Positions 46,561 through 55,105 of a stretch of 64,000 bases of DNA are shown here, piece after piece. Each line of letters begins with the position of its first letter. The stretch's first letter is position 1. This DNA is from Aliarcobacter lanthieri (GTDB taxonomy: Bacteria; Campylobacterota; Campylobacteria; Campylobacterales; Arcobacteraceae). Under the pieces are notes generated by a model. It was not told the origin of the DNA and did not search any database. It was given only the letters and a program-made list of their open reading frames with translations. The stretch is from contig NZ_CP053839.1 of assembly GCF_013201625.1 (NCBI RefSeq), positions 434,001 to 498,000 on the forward strand. The letters run 5' to 3'. The position numbers and the translations under genes were made by a program.

Positions 46561-48471
46561 ATGGATAATAAAAACCTAGTTTTTAGGTATTTTATATATT
46601 TTCTTACACTATTTATTTTTGTATTTTTTGTATTGGATTACTTCAAAGAAGATAAGATTAGTAATACAATTAAAAAATACGAAGATATAACTTTAAAAAA
46701 TTATAATATATATTTAAAAGAGTTAGATAACACTGCAGAATTTATATATTTTAATGAATTTATAAGAGATAAAAAACTTATTGATATATTTCATATAGAA
46801 AATAAAGAAGAACTTTCTAGAAAATTGTATGATAGCTTTGAACCAAATTTCGCTTATTACAAAACTTTAGGACTTTTTGATATAAGTTTTTATTCAAACC
46901 AGAAAGAGCAAATTTTAAACTTTAAAGATATAAATTTTCAAGATAGTTTTGTTTTAAATTTAGTAGATAAAGTCATATCAACAAAAAAAGATATTATTGA
47001 ATTTAAAAATAGACAAGAAGATAGTTATATTGTTTTTCTAAAACCAATAATTGATGATAAATTAAATTTAGTTGGAGTTATAAATATAGAGTTTGATTTT
47101 AAAATTATCTTAGATAAGTTAAATGATAATTTAGGATTAAATTATAAAAAAACTATTTTAAGTGATAAAGAAAATAATGAAAATCTTATTGAAATTTTTA
47201 GGTCACTTAATAATAAAAATATAGTTTATTTACAATTAGAAGATCTTAAAAATAGTCAAGATATTAATAAATTATATGTTTTTTATGATTGGTTATTTAT
47301 ATTTTGTGTTGTTTTATTAGCTTTTTATATATATGTTCTTTATAAGATAAAACTTTTAAAGCTCCAAAAAGATTTGGTACAACATAATTATGATGAATTA
47401 TTTGAACAAGTAGATAACTATGTTTTAAAATTAGATACAGATTTAAAAGGACATATTGCTTATTCAACAAACTATTTATGTCAAGGTGCAGGATATTCAA
47501 AAGATGAAATTATTGGTAAAAATACAAATATTTTAAGACATCCTGACATAAGTCCAAGTTTTTATAGAAATATGTGGAGTGATTTGAAAGCTACAAAGAA
47601 TTGGCAAGGTGAAGTAAAAAATAAAGATAAATTTGGAAACACTTATTGGGTAAGGGCTGTACTTTTTCCAAGATACAATTTTAAAAATGAACATATAGGT
47701 TATAGTTCTATTCAAACAGATATTACTGCAACTAAGCAGTTAGAAAAGATAAATAAATTTTTAAAAGATGAGTTATCTGTAAAGTTAAATGATTTAAGAA
47801 TAAAAGACCAAAAAGTTTTAAATTCTACAAAAGTTGCTTTAATGTCAAAGATTTTGGATTCTCTTTCTCATCAATGGCAAATTCCAATTTCAAAAATCTC
47901 ATTTGAATTACAAAAACTAAAAAAAGATAATTTAATAGAAGATGAACTAAATAGTATAAGAAATAATATAGATTTACAGTTAAAAGAGCTTTCAGATATG
48001 TTAAATGAAATAAAGATTATTTTTACACTAAGAGATAGTACAAATTCGAATCTTTATGAAGTAATAAAAGAGATAATAGAATCTATGAATTATGAAAATA
48101 TTAAAATTAAATATGAAATAGATGAAAATATCAAGTTAAATATTGCAAAAAGTGAGTTAAAAAAAGTTATTAGCAATATTTTAAGAAGTATTGTAGAACA
48201 AGTAGAAACATATTCAATTCAAAGAGTTACTATAAAGTTAAGTATAAAAAATGATAGTGATGATATTGTATTAAAAATAGAAGATAATATAAAAGATATG
48301 AGAAAAAAAGTTTATCTAGATAATATATTGAAATTTGAAGATGAAAAATATTTGGATACAAAGCTATATTTAGCAAAACTTTTAATGGAAAAAAATCAAG
48401 CAATTTTTTGGTGTAATAATAGTTTAGAAAAAACTTCATATTATATAAAATTTAAAAAGAGTAAGAAATGA
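46561..48471 (+). CDS. Membrane Aer-PAS protein with degenerate kinase domain
   Basis: 636 residues. Two membrane helices (about 9-26 and 243-262) flank a periplasmic sensor domain. A cytoplasmic PAS domain (about 285-400) looks like Aer: NILRHPDISPSFYRNMW, WQGEVKNKDKFGNTYWVRA; the RHPD and Trp positions correspond to the FAD pocket of Aer. A histidine-containing helix follows (SLSHQWQIPISKI, near 436). The ATPase domain is eroded: the N box reads NILRSIVE, so the second Asn is lost; the G1 box reads EDNIKDM; and no glycine-rich G2 motif is left. It is probably a sensor pseudokinase working with the next gene. Confidence 0.8.
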   Translation: MDNKNLVFRYFIYFLTLFIFVFFVLDYFKEDKISNTIKKYEDITLKNYNIYLKELDNTAEFIYFNEFIRDKKLIDIFHIENKEELSRKLYDSFEPNFAYYKTLGLFDISFYSNQKEQILNFKDINFQDSFVLNLVDKVISTKKDIIEFKNRQEDSYIVFLKPIIDDKLNLVGVINIEFDFKIILDKLNDNLGLNYKKTILSDKENNENLIEIFRSLNNKNIVYLQLEDLKNSQDINKLYVFYDWLFIFCVVLLAFYIYVLYKIKLLKLQKDLVQHNYDELFEQVDNYVLKLDTDLKGHIAYSTNYLCQGAGYSKDEIIGKNTNILRHPDISPSFYRNMWSDLKATKNWQGEVKNKDKFGNTYWVRAVLFPRYNFKNEHIGYSSIQTDITATKQLEKINKFLKDELSVKLNDLRIKDQKVLNSTKVALMSKILDSLSHQWQIPISKISFELQKLKKDNLIEDELNSIRNNIDLQLKELSDMLNEIKIIFTLRDSTNSNLYEVIKEIIESMNYENIKIKYEIDENIKLNIAKSELKKVISNILRSIVEQVETYSIQRVTIKLSIKNDSDDIVLKIEDNIKDMRKKVYLDNILKFEDEKYLDTKLYLAKLLMEKNQAIFWCNNSLEKTSYYIKFKKSKK

Positions 48472-50735
48472 ATAAGATACTTTATATAAAATTCTTTAGA
48501 GTATTTTTAGCACTAACTTTTGTTTTATTACTTCTAATTACTTTTGTTTTTGATAACTTTTACTTGTCTTTTTTTGAAAAAAAAGATTCTTTAAAAAAAG
48601 AGATTACATCTCAAATTCAAGAAAAAGAACTCTCTTTTTATATTAAATCTTATGATGATAAAATAAAATTTATTGAATCTATTATTTCAAAACAGAAAAA
48701 TTTAGATGATATAACTACTTTTATAAAAAATAGTATATTTAAAGATGAAAATATATTAGATTTTAAAATAGTTGGATTTGATTCAAAAGAGATATTAAAA
48801 TTAAAAAATTATAGTCAAAATGAAGATGAAAAATTGAGATCTTTATATTTTGAAGAGTATTTTAAATATTTACAATCTTTAAATGAATTTGAAATATATC
48901 ATTTTTATGACACTAAAACACAAATAAATTTTGCAATAAGAGGAGAAATAAATTTTTATATTCTCAAAGTAGATTTAACAAATATTTTAAATAATATATC
49001 AAATTCTTCTATAAAATATACAGATAAAAATGATTTTTTTAAAGAAGATTATAAGTACTTTATATTTGCAATTTTATATATTTTTGCACTTATCTTGGCA
49101 TTTTTCTTTATAAAACAAAGTAAAAAGATTGAACTTGAAAATCAGAAATTAAATTTTGACATAAATAAAACAGATACAGCCTTAAATAAAAATCAAAAAA
49201 TTATGGATAAATATATTATGTATATTCAGATTGATTACAAAGGTGCAATTCTTGAAGTTAGTCAAGCATTTTGTAGTTTTGTAGGATTTTCAAGAAGTGA
49301 ATTAATTGGAAATAGTTATAAACTGTTTTTTTATAAAGATATACAAAAATCTTTTAGAAAAAGAGCTAAAGATATTTCTAATAAAGATAATTTCCAACTT
49401 AAGAATTTAAAAGGACGAACTAAAAATGGTGAGTTTCTTTGGGCTGATATTCTTATTGAAGAGCAAATATTAGATGATGAAACAAAAGTTTATAACATAA
49501 TATGCCAGGATGTAACAGATAAAAAAAGAACATATCTTTTATATAAAAATTTAAATATGAAGATTGAAGAGTATGATGCAATCTTTGAAAATGTTCATAG
49601 TGGAATAGCTCTTTTGACTTTAGATTTTAGGTTTGTAAAATTGAATAATCAAATGACTAATCTTTTAGGTTTTAAAGAAAAAGAACTTTTAAATATGACA
49701 CCTCTTGATATTGTCAATAATAGTTCTAAAGGTATGCTAACAAAAATTTTAACAGATATTCATGAGTTTACAAATATTTCAAAATTAGAGTATGTTTTTA
49801 CAAAAAAAGATGGAACACCTCTTCATTTAGAACTTTCTTTAATTTTAATGTTAAGAAGACAAAGAATTATTTTTATTATAAATTCAATTGAAGATAGAAT
49901 AGAGTTAAAAGAGTTAAATGCAAATTTAGAAAATACAATAAAAAAAGAGATAGAAAGAAGTAAAGCAAAAGATAAAATTCATCATCAAGAGCAATTAAAA
50001 AGTGCAAAATTGAGCTATATTGGTATGTTATCAGCTGGAATTACTCATGAGATAAATACTCCACTGACTTATATAAAAGGTAATTTGGAGTTAATGCAGT
50101 TTGATATTGAAGATTTACCAAATTCTAATATTAAAGATAGAATGCTAAATGATAGCAAGAAGATCAAAGATGGTATAAATAGAATTGCAAATATTGTAGA
50201 ATCAATGAGAGAAATTTCACATTCAAATGAAGAAATAAAAGGTAGTTTTAATATATATTCTACTTTACTAACAGCTTTAACAATGGCTCATAACCGAGCA
50301 AAACATATAAGTAAAATATATATAAATGATGATTTATTTAGTATTGATAATATTAAAAATGATAAATTTTCTTTTTTTAGTTGTATTCAAAAACAAAGAG
50401 TTGAGCAAATTTGGATTATAATTATAAATAATGCTCTTGATGAATTAGTTAAAATTGAAGATTATGAAAAAAGAGAACTTAGAATTAATATTTTTGAAGA
50501 AGATGATTTTATAATTGTTAAATTCAAGGATAATGCAAAAGGTTTAAGTAAAGATATTCTAAATAAACTTTTTGAACCTTTTACAAGTTCTAAAGAATCT
50601 GGTGGAATGGGAATAGGTTTATCAATTGCTAAAAAAATTGTTGAAGAGCATAAAGGTGATATAAGAGCATATAATGAAAATGGTGCAGTTTTTGAAGTGA
50701 AATTAAAAAAATATAAAGAAGAAGAGAGTATATGA
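48468..50735 (+). CDS. PAS-PAS sensor histidine kinase
   Basis: 755 residues. A periplasmic domain lies between membrane helices (about 10-28 and 192-214). Two PAS domains follow (about 245-360 and 367-480). The phosphorylated His is in GMLSAGITHEINTPLTYIKG (near 527). The ATPase domain is intact: N box IIINNALDEL, G1 KFKDNAKGLS, F box LFEPFTSS and G2 SGGMGIGLSI. It overlaps the preceding kinase-like gene by four bases and ymdB by four bases. It is the only competent kinase of the operon and a likely donor for the receiver at 46184. Confidence 0.92.
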   Translation: MNKILYIKFFRVFLALTFVLLLLITFVFDNFYLSFFEKKDSLKKEITSQIQEKELSFYIKSYDDKIKFIESIISKQKNLDDITTFIKNSIFKDENILDFKIVGFDSKEILKLKNYSQNEDEKLRSLYFEEYFKYLQSLNEFEIYHFYDTKTQINFAIRGEINFYILKVDLTNILNNISNSSIKYTDKNDFFKEDYKYFIFAILYIFALILAFFFIKQSKKIELENQKLNFDINKTDTALNKNQKIMDKYIMYIQIDYKGAILEVSQAFCSFVGFSRSELIGNSYKLFFYKDIQKSFRKRAKDISNKDNFQLKNLKGRTKNGEFLWADILIEEQILDDETKVYNIICQDVTDKKRTYLLYKNLNMKIEEYDAIFENVHSGIALLTLDFRFVKLNNQMTNLLGFKEKELLNMTPLDIVNNSSKGMLTKILTDIHEFTNISKLEYVFTKKDGTPLHLELSLILMLRRQRIIFIINSIEDRIELKELNANLENTIKKEIERSKAKDKIHHQEQLKSAKLSYIGMLSAGITHEINTPLTYIKGNLELMQFDIEDLPNSNIKDRMLNDSKKIKDGINRIANIVESMREISHSNEEIKGSFNIYSTLLTALTMAHNRAKHISKIYINDDLFSIDNIKNDKFSFFSCIQKQRVEQIWIIIINNALDELVKIEDYEKRELRINIFEEDDFIIVKFKDNAKGLSKDILNKLFEPFTSSKESGGMGIGLSIAKKIVEEHKGDIRAYNENGAVFEVKLKKYKEEESI

Positions 50736-51556
50736 GAATAGGATTTATAGGAGACATTGTCGGACGTCCAGGAAGAAAAATAATAAAAGAGAGTTTAGAA
50801 AAAATAAAAGAAGAATATAAAATAGATTTTATTATTGCAAATGGAGAAAATGCAAGTCATGGTTTTGGGCTTACAATAGATAGTGCAAAAGAACTTTTTA
50901 AAAGTGGAATAGATGTAATAACTGGTGGAAATCATAGTTTTGATAAGAAAAAAGATATGAATTTATTACTTGAAGAAGGAAATGTATTAAGGCCAGCTAA
51001 TTATCCAGATGGTGTTATTGGAACAGGTTTAAAAATTTGTGATGTAAAAGTTGGGCAAAATATAGAAAAACTAGCAGTTATAAATCTAATGGGGCAATAT
51101 TCAATGCCTATAGTTGATAATCCTTTTAATTTAGCAACAAAATTAATAAAAGATTTAGAAGAACAAAATATTAAAAATATCTTTATAGATTTTCATGGAG
51201 AAGCAACAAGTGAAAAAAGAGTTATGCTTATGATGTTTAAGGGAAAAGTTAGTGCTATTTGTGGAACTCATACTCATGTTGGTACAGATGATTTACAAAT
51301 ATTTGAGAATACTGCTTATCTAACAGATATTGGGCTTACAGGTTGTTTTGATAATGTTATAGGAATGGATAGTTTTGCTCCAATTCAAAGAGCAACATTA
51401 GGTGTTGGTGGACACTTTGAAGTTCCAAACTCTTGTAAGTCCATTTTACAAATTATGATTATAGACATAGAAGATGGCTCTGCAAAAAATAGTTTTAAAA
51501 TAAAAAAATATTGTAATAGTAGTGAACTTCACATTAGCAATGCAATTATTGTTTAA
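50732..51556 (+). CDS. ymdB: YmdB-type metallophosphoesterase (TIGR00282)
   Basis: 274 residues, calcineurin-like phosphoesterase of the YmdB family, which hydrolyses 2',3'-cyclic nucleotides in Bacillus. All metal-binding elements are present: GDIVGRPGR with Asp8, NGENASHG with Glu39 and Asn40, GGNHSFD with Asn67 and His68, DFHGEATSEK and CGTHTHVGT. TDIGLTGCFDNVIG is a family signature. It overlaps the upstream kinase gene by four bases. Whether it acts on a cyclic nucleotide that feeds into the sensory module is unknown. Confidence 0.9.
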   Translation: MRIGFIGDIVGRPGRKIIKESLEKIKEEYKIDFIIANGENASHGFGLTIDSAKELFKSGIDVITGGNHSFDKKKDMNLLLEEGNVLRPANYPDGVIGTGLKICDVKVGQNIEKLAVINLMGQYSMPIVDNPFNLATKLIKDLEEQNIKNIFIDFHGEATSEKRVMLMMFKGKVSAICGTHTHVGTDDLQIFENTAYLTDIGLTGCFDNVIGMDSFAPIQRATLGVGGHFEVPNSCKSILQIMIIDIEDGSAKNSFKIKKYCNSSELHISNAIIV

Positions 51557-51562
51557 TCATAG

Positions 51563-51574
51563 TTTAGATAAAAT
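51563..51574 (+). promoter_or_regulatory. Promoter for the ParA-like operon
   Basis: TTTAGATAAAAT, 32 bases before the ParA-like ATG, seven bases after the ymdB stop. The same 12-base string recurs before metK (62723). Confidence 0.5.
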
Positions 51575-51606
51575 CTAAGAATATTTGCTTAAAAAAGGTT
51601 GAATTA

Positions 51607-52398
51607 ATGATTATAATTCCTCAAACAAAAGGTGGTGTAGGTAAATCTACAGTTGCTATGCAAGTTATTGCACCATATTTGTATAAAAAGCATGGTAAAA
51701 AAATTACCTACATTGAAATTGATGACGAAAATAATGATTCAAGATCATTTACAAGAACTGAAATTGTAGATAAAAGAATGCTTGGAACTAATAAAATTAA
51801 TGACTTAGATGAATTAATCTTGATGGATGATAATCATGAAGTTATAGTAGATGTTGGTGGTAATAAAACATCATCATTAGTTCTAGATGAAATAAAAAAA
51901 GTTGGTTCATTTGGAAATGTTAAATGGATTATTCCTTTAGGTGATGGTGAACTTGATGGGAAAAATGCTATTGCTACAATGAAAAAAATTAAAAAAATAG
52001 AAAAAAATCCAGAAGAAAATTTAATTTTTGCATTAACAAGATCTATTTCAATGGAAGAAGATTATTACAATGAACAATTTATAAACTTTTTTGGGCATAA
52101 ATATCTTGATTCAAACTCTGTAATTTGTGATTTTGTAAAAGATCCAAAATACTTTCCAGTAAAAAATGACAAAATTATAACTATGAGTAGATATTTGGGA
52201 AGTACAGTTTGGGAAATGGCTTATAATAATACTGATTTTGCCAAAAAAGCCATAGAAGCAAAAGAACTAGGAGATCTTGAAGCTGCTAGAAAATATCTAT
52301 TTTTTAGAAGAATACAAACAGAAGCAAAAGATTATGTTTTAAATACTTTAAATAAAATATTTTGTGATTTAGATAAATGGATAGAGATTAAAAAATGA
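51607..52398 (+). CDS. ParA/MinD-like P-loop ATPase
   Basis: 263 residues with the deviant Walker A KGGVGKST (residues 8-15), including the signature lysine of the ParA/MinD class. EIDDENND takes the place of the Walker A' region and VIVDVGGN of Walker B. No DNA-binding N-terminal extension and no parB gene is nearby, so chromosome partitioning is unlikely; the true soj/spo0J locus should lie elsewhere. It overlaps a small membrane-anchored coiled-coil gene (ATGA) that probably encodes its partner. A positioning role is inferred; origin from an integrated plasmid is possible. Confidence 0.8.
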   Translation: MIIIPQTKGGVGKSTVAMQVIAPYLYKKHGKKITYIEIDDENNDSRSFTRTEIVDKRMLGTNKINDLDELILMDDNHEVIVDVGGNKTSSLVLDEIKKVGSFGNVKWIIPLGDGELDGKNAIATMKKIKKIEKNPEENLIFALTRSISMEEDYYNEQFINFFGHKYLDSNSVICDFVKDPKYFPVKNDKIITMSRYLGSTVWEMAYNNTDFAKKAIEAKELGDLEAARKYLFFRRIQTEAKDYVLNTLNKIFCDLDKWIEIKK

Positions 52399-52643
52399 GC
52401 GAAATGAGTTTCAAACAAGCAAAAGAGCTTGTTGAAAGAATGGAGTTTAGTGAAATTGCTATTAGAAAATCTATTGATAATTTAGAAAAAGCATCTAATA
52501 GTTTTGAAGAGAGTTTGAAACTACAAGAAGATATTGTAAATAGATTGCCTTATGCTGATAAAAAGTTATCGATGATGAAATTTGCAGTTGCTTTAAATGT
52601 TGGCCTACTTATAGGAATATTAATAGGTAAATATTTATTATAA
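52395..52643 (+). CDS. Small coiled-coil protein with C-terminal membrane anchor
   Basis: 82 residues: a helical, charged N-terminal part (about 5-60) with SFKQAKELVERMEFSEIAIR, then a single hydrophobic helix at the C-terminus (about 61-81) in AVALNVGLLIGILIGKYLL. It is tail-anchored, so the coiled coil should face the cytoplasm. I do not recognise a family. The four-base overlap with the ParA-like ATPase gene suggests that the two work together, the ATPase perhaps recruited to the membrane by this protein. Confidence 0.65.
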   Translation: MSEMSFKQAKELVERMEFSEIAIRKSIDNLEKASNSFEESLKLQEDIVNRLPYADKKLSMMKFAVALNVGLLIGILIGKYLL

Positions 52644-52668
52644 AATTTAAAAAGAGAAATTAGGAAAA

Positions 52669-53379
52669 ATGGAAAAACAAGAAAAAATAGTATCAATGTT
52701 TAATAATATAGCACCGACTTATGATACAGCAAATAGAGTTATGTCAATGGGAATTGATAAATCATGGAGAGATAAAGCTTGTAAAAAGACTTTTGAGCTT
52801 TATGGGAAAAATAGTATTGATAAAATAGTAGATGTTGCGTGTGGAACAGGTGATATGATACTTTTTTGGAAAGAAGTAGCAAAGAAAAAAAATGTTGATT
52901 TAAAAAACATTGTTGGAGTTGATCCTAGTATTGGTATGATGGAAGTTGGTAAAAAGAAACTTCCTGAAGTAGAGTTTATTGAAGCTTATGCTACATCAAT
53001 GCCAATTGAAAATGATAGTGCTGATATTATTTCTATTTCTTATGGAATTAGAAATGTAGTTCAAAGACAAGAAGCATTTATAGAATTTGCTAGAGTTTTG
53101 AAAAAAAATGGATTAGTTGTAATTAGTGAGTTTACTAAAAATAAAAAAGAGACACCTTTAGATTATATAACTGCTTTTTATATGGATAAAATATTACCAA
53201 AAATTGGTGAAATAATTTCAAAAAATAAAGAAGCTTATAGATATCTACCTGATTCTATTGATGAATTCTTAACAACAGAAAATCTTTGTCGAGAGTTAAA
53301 AAATGCTGGTTTAGAACCAATCTATGTAAAAGCTTTTTCTATGAATATCTCAACACTTATAATTGCAAAAAAAGTTTAA
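52669..53379 (+). CDS. ubiE: Demethylmenaquinone/ubiquinone C-methyltransferase
   Basis: SAM-dependent methyltransferase in the last steps of menaquinone synthesis. 236 residues, standard for UbiE/MenG. It begins MFNNIAPTYDTANRVMSMGID (split here after residue 9), the family hallmark. SAM motif I is VVDVACGTGDM, followed by GVDPSIGMM, and the second signature is SISYGIRNVVQRQEAF. AGGA precedes the ATG. In this phylum the quinone is probably menaquinone. One base overlap with xseA. Confidence 0.95.
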   Translation: MEKQEKIVSMFNNIAPTYDTANRVMSMGIDKSWRDKACKKTFELYGKNSIDKIVDVACGTGDMILFWKEVAKKKNVDLKNIVGVDPSIGMMEVGKKKLPEVEFIEAYATSMPIENDSADIISISYGIRNVVQRQEAFIEFARVLKKNGLVVISEFTKNKKETPLDYITAFYMDKILPKIGEIISKNKEAYRYLPDSIDEFLTTENLCRELKNAGLEPIYVKAFSMNISTLIIAKKV

Positions 53380-54572
53380 TGAATCCAATTAGTGTATCAA
53401 CTTTAAATACTCAAATAAAATCTCTTCTTGAAACAACATTTATGCAAATTTGTGTTGAAGGAGAGATATCAAATTTAACGGTGCATAGTTCTGGACATAT
53501 ATATTTTTCTATAAAAGATGAAAATTCGACAATATCTTGTGTTATGTTTAAAGGAAATACAAAATATTTAAAGTTTGAACTTGAAAATGGACAAAAAGTA
53601 CAAGTAACTGCAAGTATAACAGTTTATGTTCCAAGAGGAAATTATCAACTCTTATGTACAAGAATTGAACCTTCTGGGATTGGAAATCTTACTTTAGCTT
53701 TTGAACAATTAAAAACTAAACTTCAAGCAAAAGGATATTTTGAACCAAGTATTAAGAAAACTCTTCCAAAGTATCCCAAAAAGATAGCTATTGTTACAAG
53801 TCCAACGGGAGCAGCTATAGAAGACATGAAAAAAGTTGCTAGTAAGAGATGGGCTTTATGTGAACTTATACTAGTTCCAACTTTAGTTCAAGGAAATGGA
53901 AGTATTGAAGATATAGCTAACTCAATAAAATATGCCGATAAATTGAACTGTGATATTATGATTATTGGACGAGGTGGGGGAAGTATTGAAGATTTGTGGG
54001 CATTTAATAGCGAAATTGTAGCAGATACAATTTTTCAAGCAAATACACCTATCATTTCTGCTGTTGGGCATGAAATAGATTATTTAATAAGTGATTTTGT
54101 ATCAGATGTTAGAGCAGCAACACCTTCAAATGCTATTGAAATAGCATTACCTGATATAAATGAACATTTTTTATATATAGATAGTATGATAGTTGAATTT
54201 CAAAATAGATTAAAAAATGTTTTAGCAAAAAAAGAGCAAGAGTTAATCAATACAAAAAGACTTTTAGAGCAAAATTCTATTGAGTCAAAATTTAGTTTTA
54301 TAGCTTCTCAAATAAAACTTTTAAAATCATCTTTTAATAGTAGTTTTGTACAAAAAATAGAGATTTTCCAACATAGTTTGGATAGTTTAAAATCAAATTA
54401 TATATTAAATCATCCAGAAAAAAAAGAGAAGAATGGATTTGTACAAATTTCAAAAAATAATAAAATAATATCTCTAGAAGATTTGAAAATTGGAGATAAT
54501 CTAGAACTTCAAACAGTAAATGTAATAGCAGATTGTAAGATTATTAATTTAAGTAAACAAAAGGTAAAATAG
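53379..54572 (+). CDS. xseA: Exodeoxyribonuclease VII large subunit
   Basis: Single-strand exonuclease subunit that works with XseB. 397 residues: an N-terminal OB-fold (CVEGEISNLTVHSSGHIYFSIKD, cut here for length: EGEISNL and HIYFSIKD are diagnostic), a catalytic core with YPKKIAIVTSPTGAA, IIGRGGGSIEDLWAFN and AVGHEIDYLISDFVSDVRA, then a coiled coil. I place the start at ATG 53379, which overlaps the ubiE stop (TAATG). Reading frame upstream of it is only ubiE in another frame. No xseB is visible in the window. Confidence 0.94.
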   Translation: MNPISVSTLNTQIKSLLETTFMQICVEGEISNLTVHSSGHIYFSIKDENSTISCVMFKGNTKYLKFELENGQKVQVTASITVYVPRGNYQLLCTRIEPSGIGNLTLAFEQLKTKLQAKGYFEPSIKKTLPKYPKKIAIVTSPTGAAIEDMKKVASKRWALCELILVPTLVQGNGSIEDIANSIKYADKLNCDIMIIGRGGGSIEDLWAFNSEIVADTIFQANTPIISAVGHEIDYLISDFVSDVRAATPSNAIEIALPDINEHFLYIDSMIVEFQNRLKNVLAKKEQELINTKRLLEQNSIESKFSFIASQIKLLKSSFNSSFVQKIEIFQHSLDSLKSNYILNHPEKKEKNGFVQISKNNKIISLEDLKIGDNLELQTVNVIADCKIINLSKQKVK

Positions 54573-54581
54573 AGCAATTTT

Positions 54582-54587
54582 ATAATT
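54582..54587 (+). promoter_or_regulatory. -10 box for cheW
   Basis: TATAAT, 22 bases before the cheW ATG. AGAGGGG (54597-54603) is the ribosome binding site. No convincing -35. Confidence 0.45.
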
Positions 54588-54608
54588 GTATTTTAAAGAG
54601 GGGATAAT

Positions 54609-55088
54609 ATGGAACATAATAGTGTAAATAGAGGAATTAGTCCGAATATAACAGAGTTTATGACATTTGAATTGGGTAGAATGAAGTATGCAATTGAGTT
54701 ACCAAAGATAAAAGAGATTCTAACATATCCAGATAATATTACAACATTACCAAATACTTCAGAGTGGGTAAAAGGATTGATAAACTCAAGAGGAGAAGTT
54801 GTTCCTATTTTAGATATTAGAATAAAATTTAAAACAGGTCCAGCTATTTATGATGAAAATACTTCTATAATCACAGTTATAACAGAAGATAAAAGAATGA
54901 TAGGCATTGTTGTTGATTTAGTTGATGATGTTCAAAAAATAGATACAAATATGCTTGCTCCAGTTGCTGAAATGGGTTCAGGAATTCCTGCAAGATATCT
55001 AAAAGGTTATGTAAGATTAAATGATAGCAAAATGCTAGTTCTTATGGATATTGAGAAAGTTGTTTGTAAAGAAGAGTTAGAGGATTAA
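54609..55088 (+). CDS. cheW: CheW chemotaxis coupling protein
   Basis: 159 residues, a single CheW domain linking chemoreceptors to the CheA kinase. MTFELGRMKYAIELPKIKEIL is the typical first strand pair (cut here to its family core GRMKYAIELPKIKEIL), followed by WVKGLINSRGEVVPILDIRIKF, of which GLINSRGEVVPILD is diagnostic. The N-terminal 15 residues are extra. It stands alone, with its own TATAAT and a terminator overlapping its stop. Probable partner of the soluble receptor at 44782, together with a CheA encoded elsewhere. Confidence 0.93.
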   Translation: MEHNSVNRGISPNITEFMTFELGRMKYAIELPKIKEILTYPDNITTLPNTSEWVKGLINSRGEVVPILDIRIKFKTGPAIYDENTSIITVITEDKRMIGIVVDLVDDVQKIDTNMLAPVAEMGSGIPARYLKGYVRLNDSKMLVLMDIEKVVCKEELED

Positions 55089-55105
55089 TTTTAATCCTCT
55101 ATTTT
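55079..55105. terminator. Bidirectional terminator spanning the cheW and cyclophilin stops
   Basis: AGAGGATTAA / TTAATCCTCT, a 10-bp perfect stem with a two-base centre, followed by a T-rich run. The cheW TAA (55086-55088) lies in the left arm and the opposing stop (55091-55093) in the right arm, so both stop codons are part of the hairpin. Confidence 0.8.

Noticed and set aside
51607-52398. Chromosomal partition ATPase (Soj/ParA)
   Set aside because: No parB neighbour, no parS-like palindrome nearby and divergent Walker regions; better treated as an orphan ParA-like ATPase.
53286-53378. An N-terminal extension of xseA into ubiE
   Set aside because: The extra residues are only the ubiE sequence in another frame; homologues begin at the ATG at 53379, which overlaps the ubiE stop.
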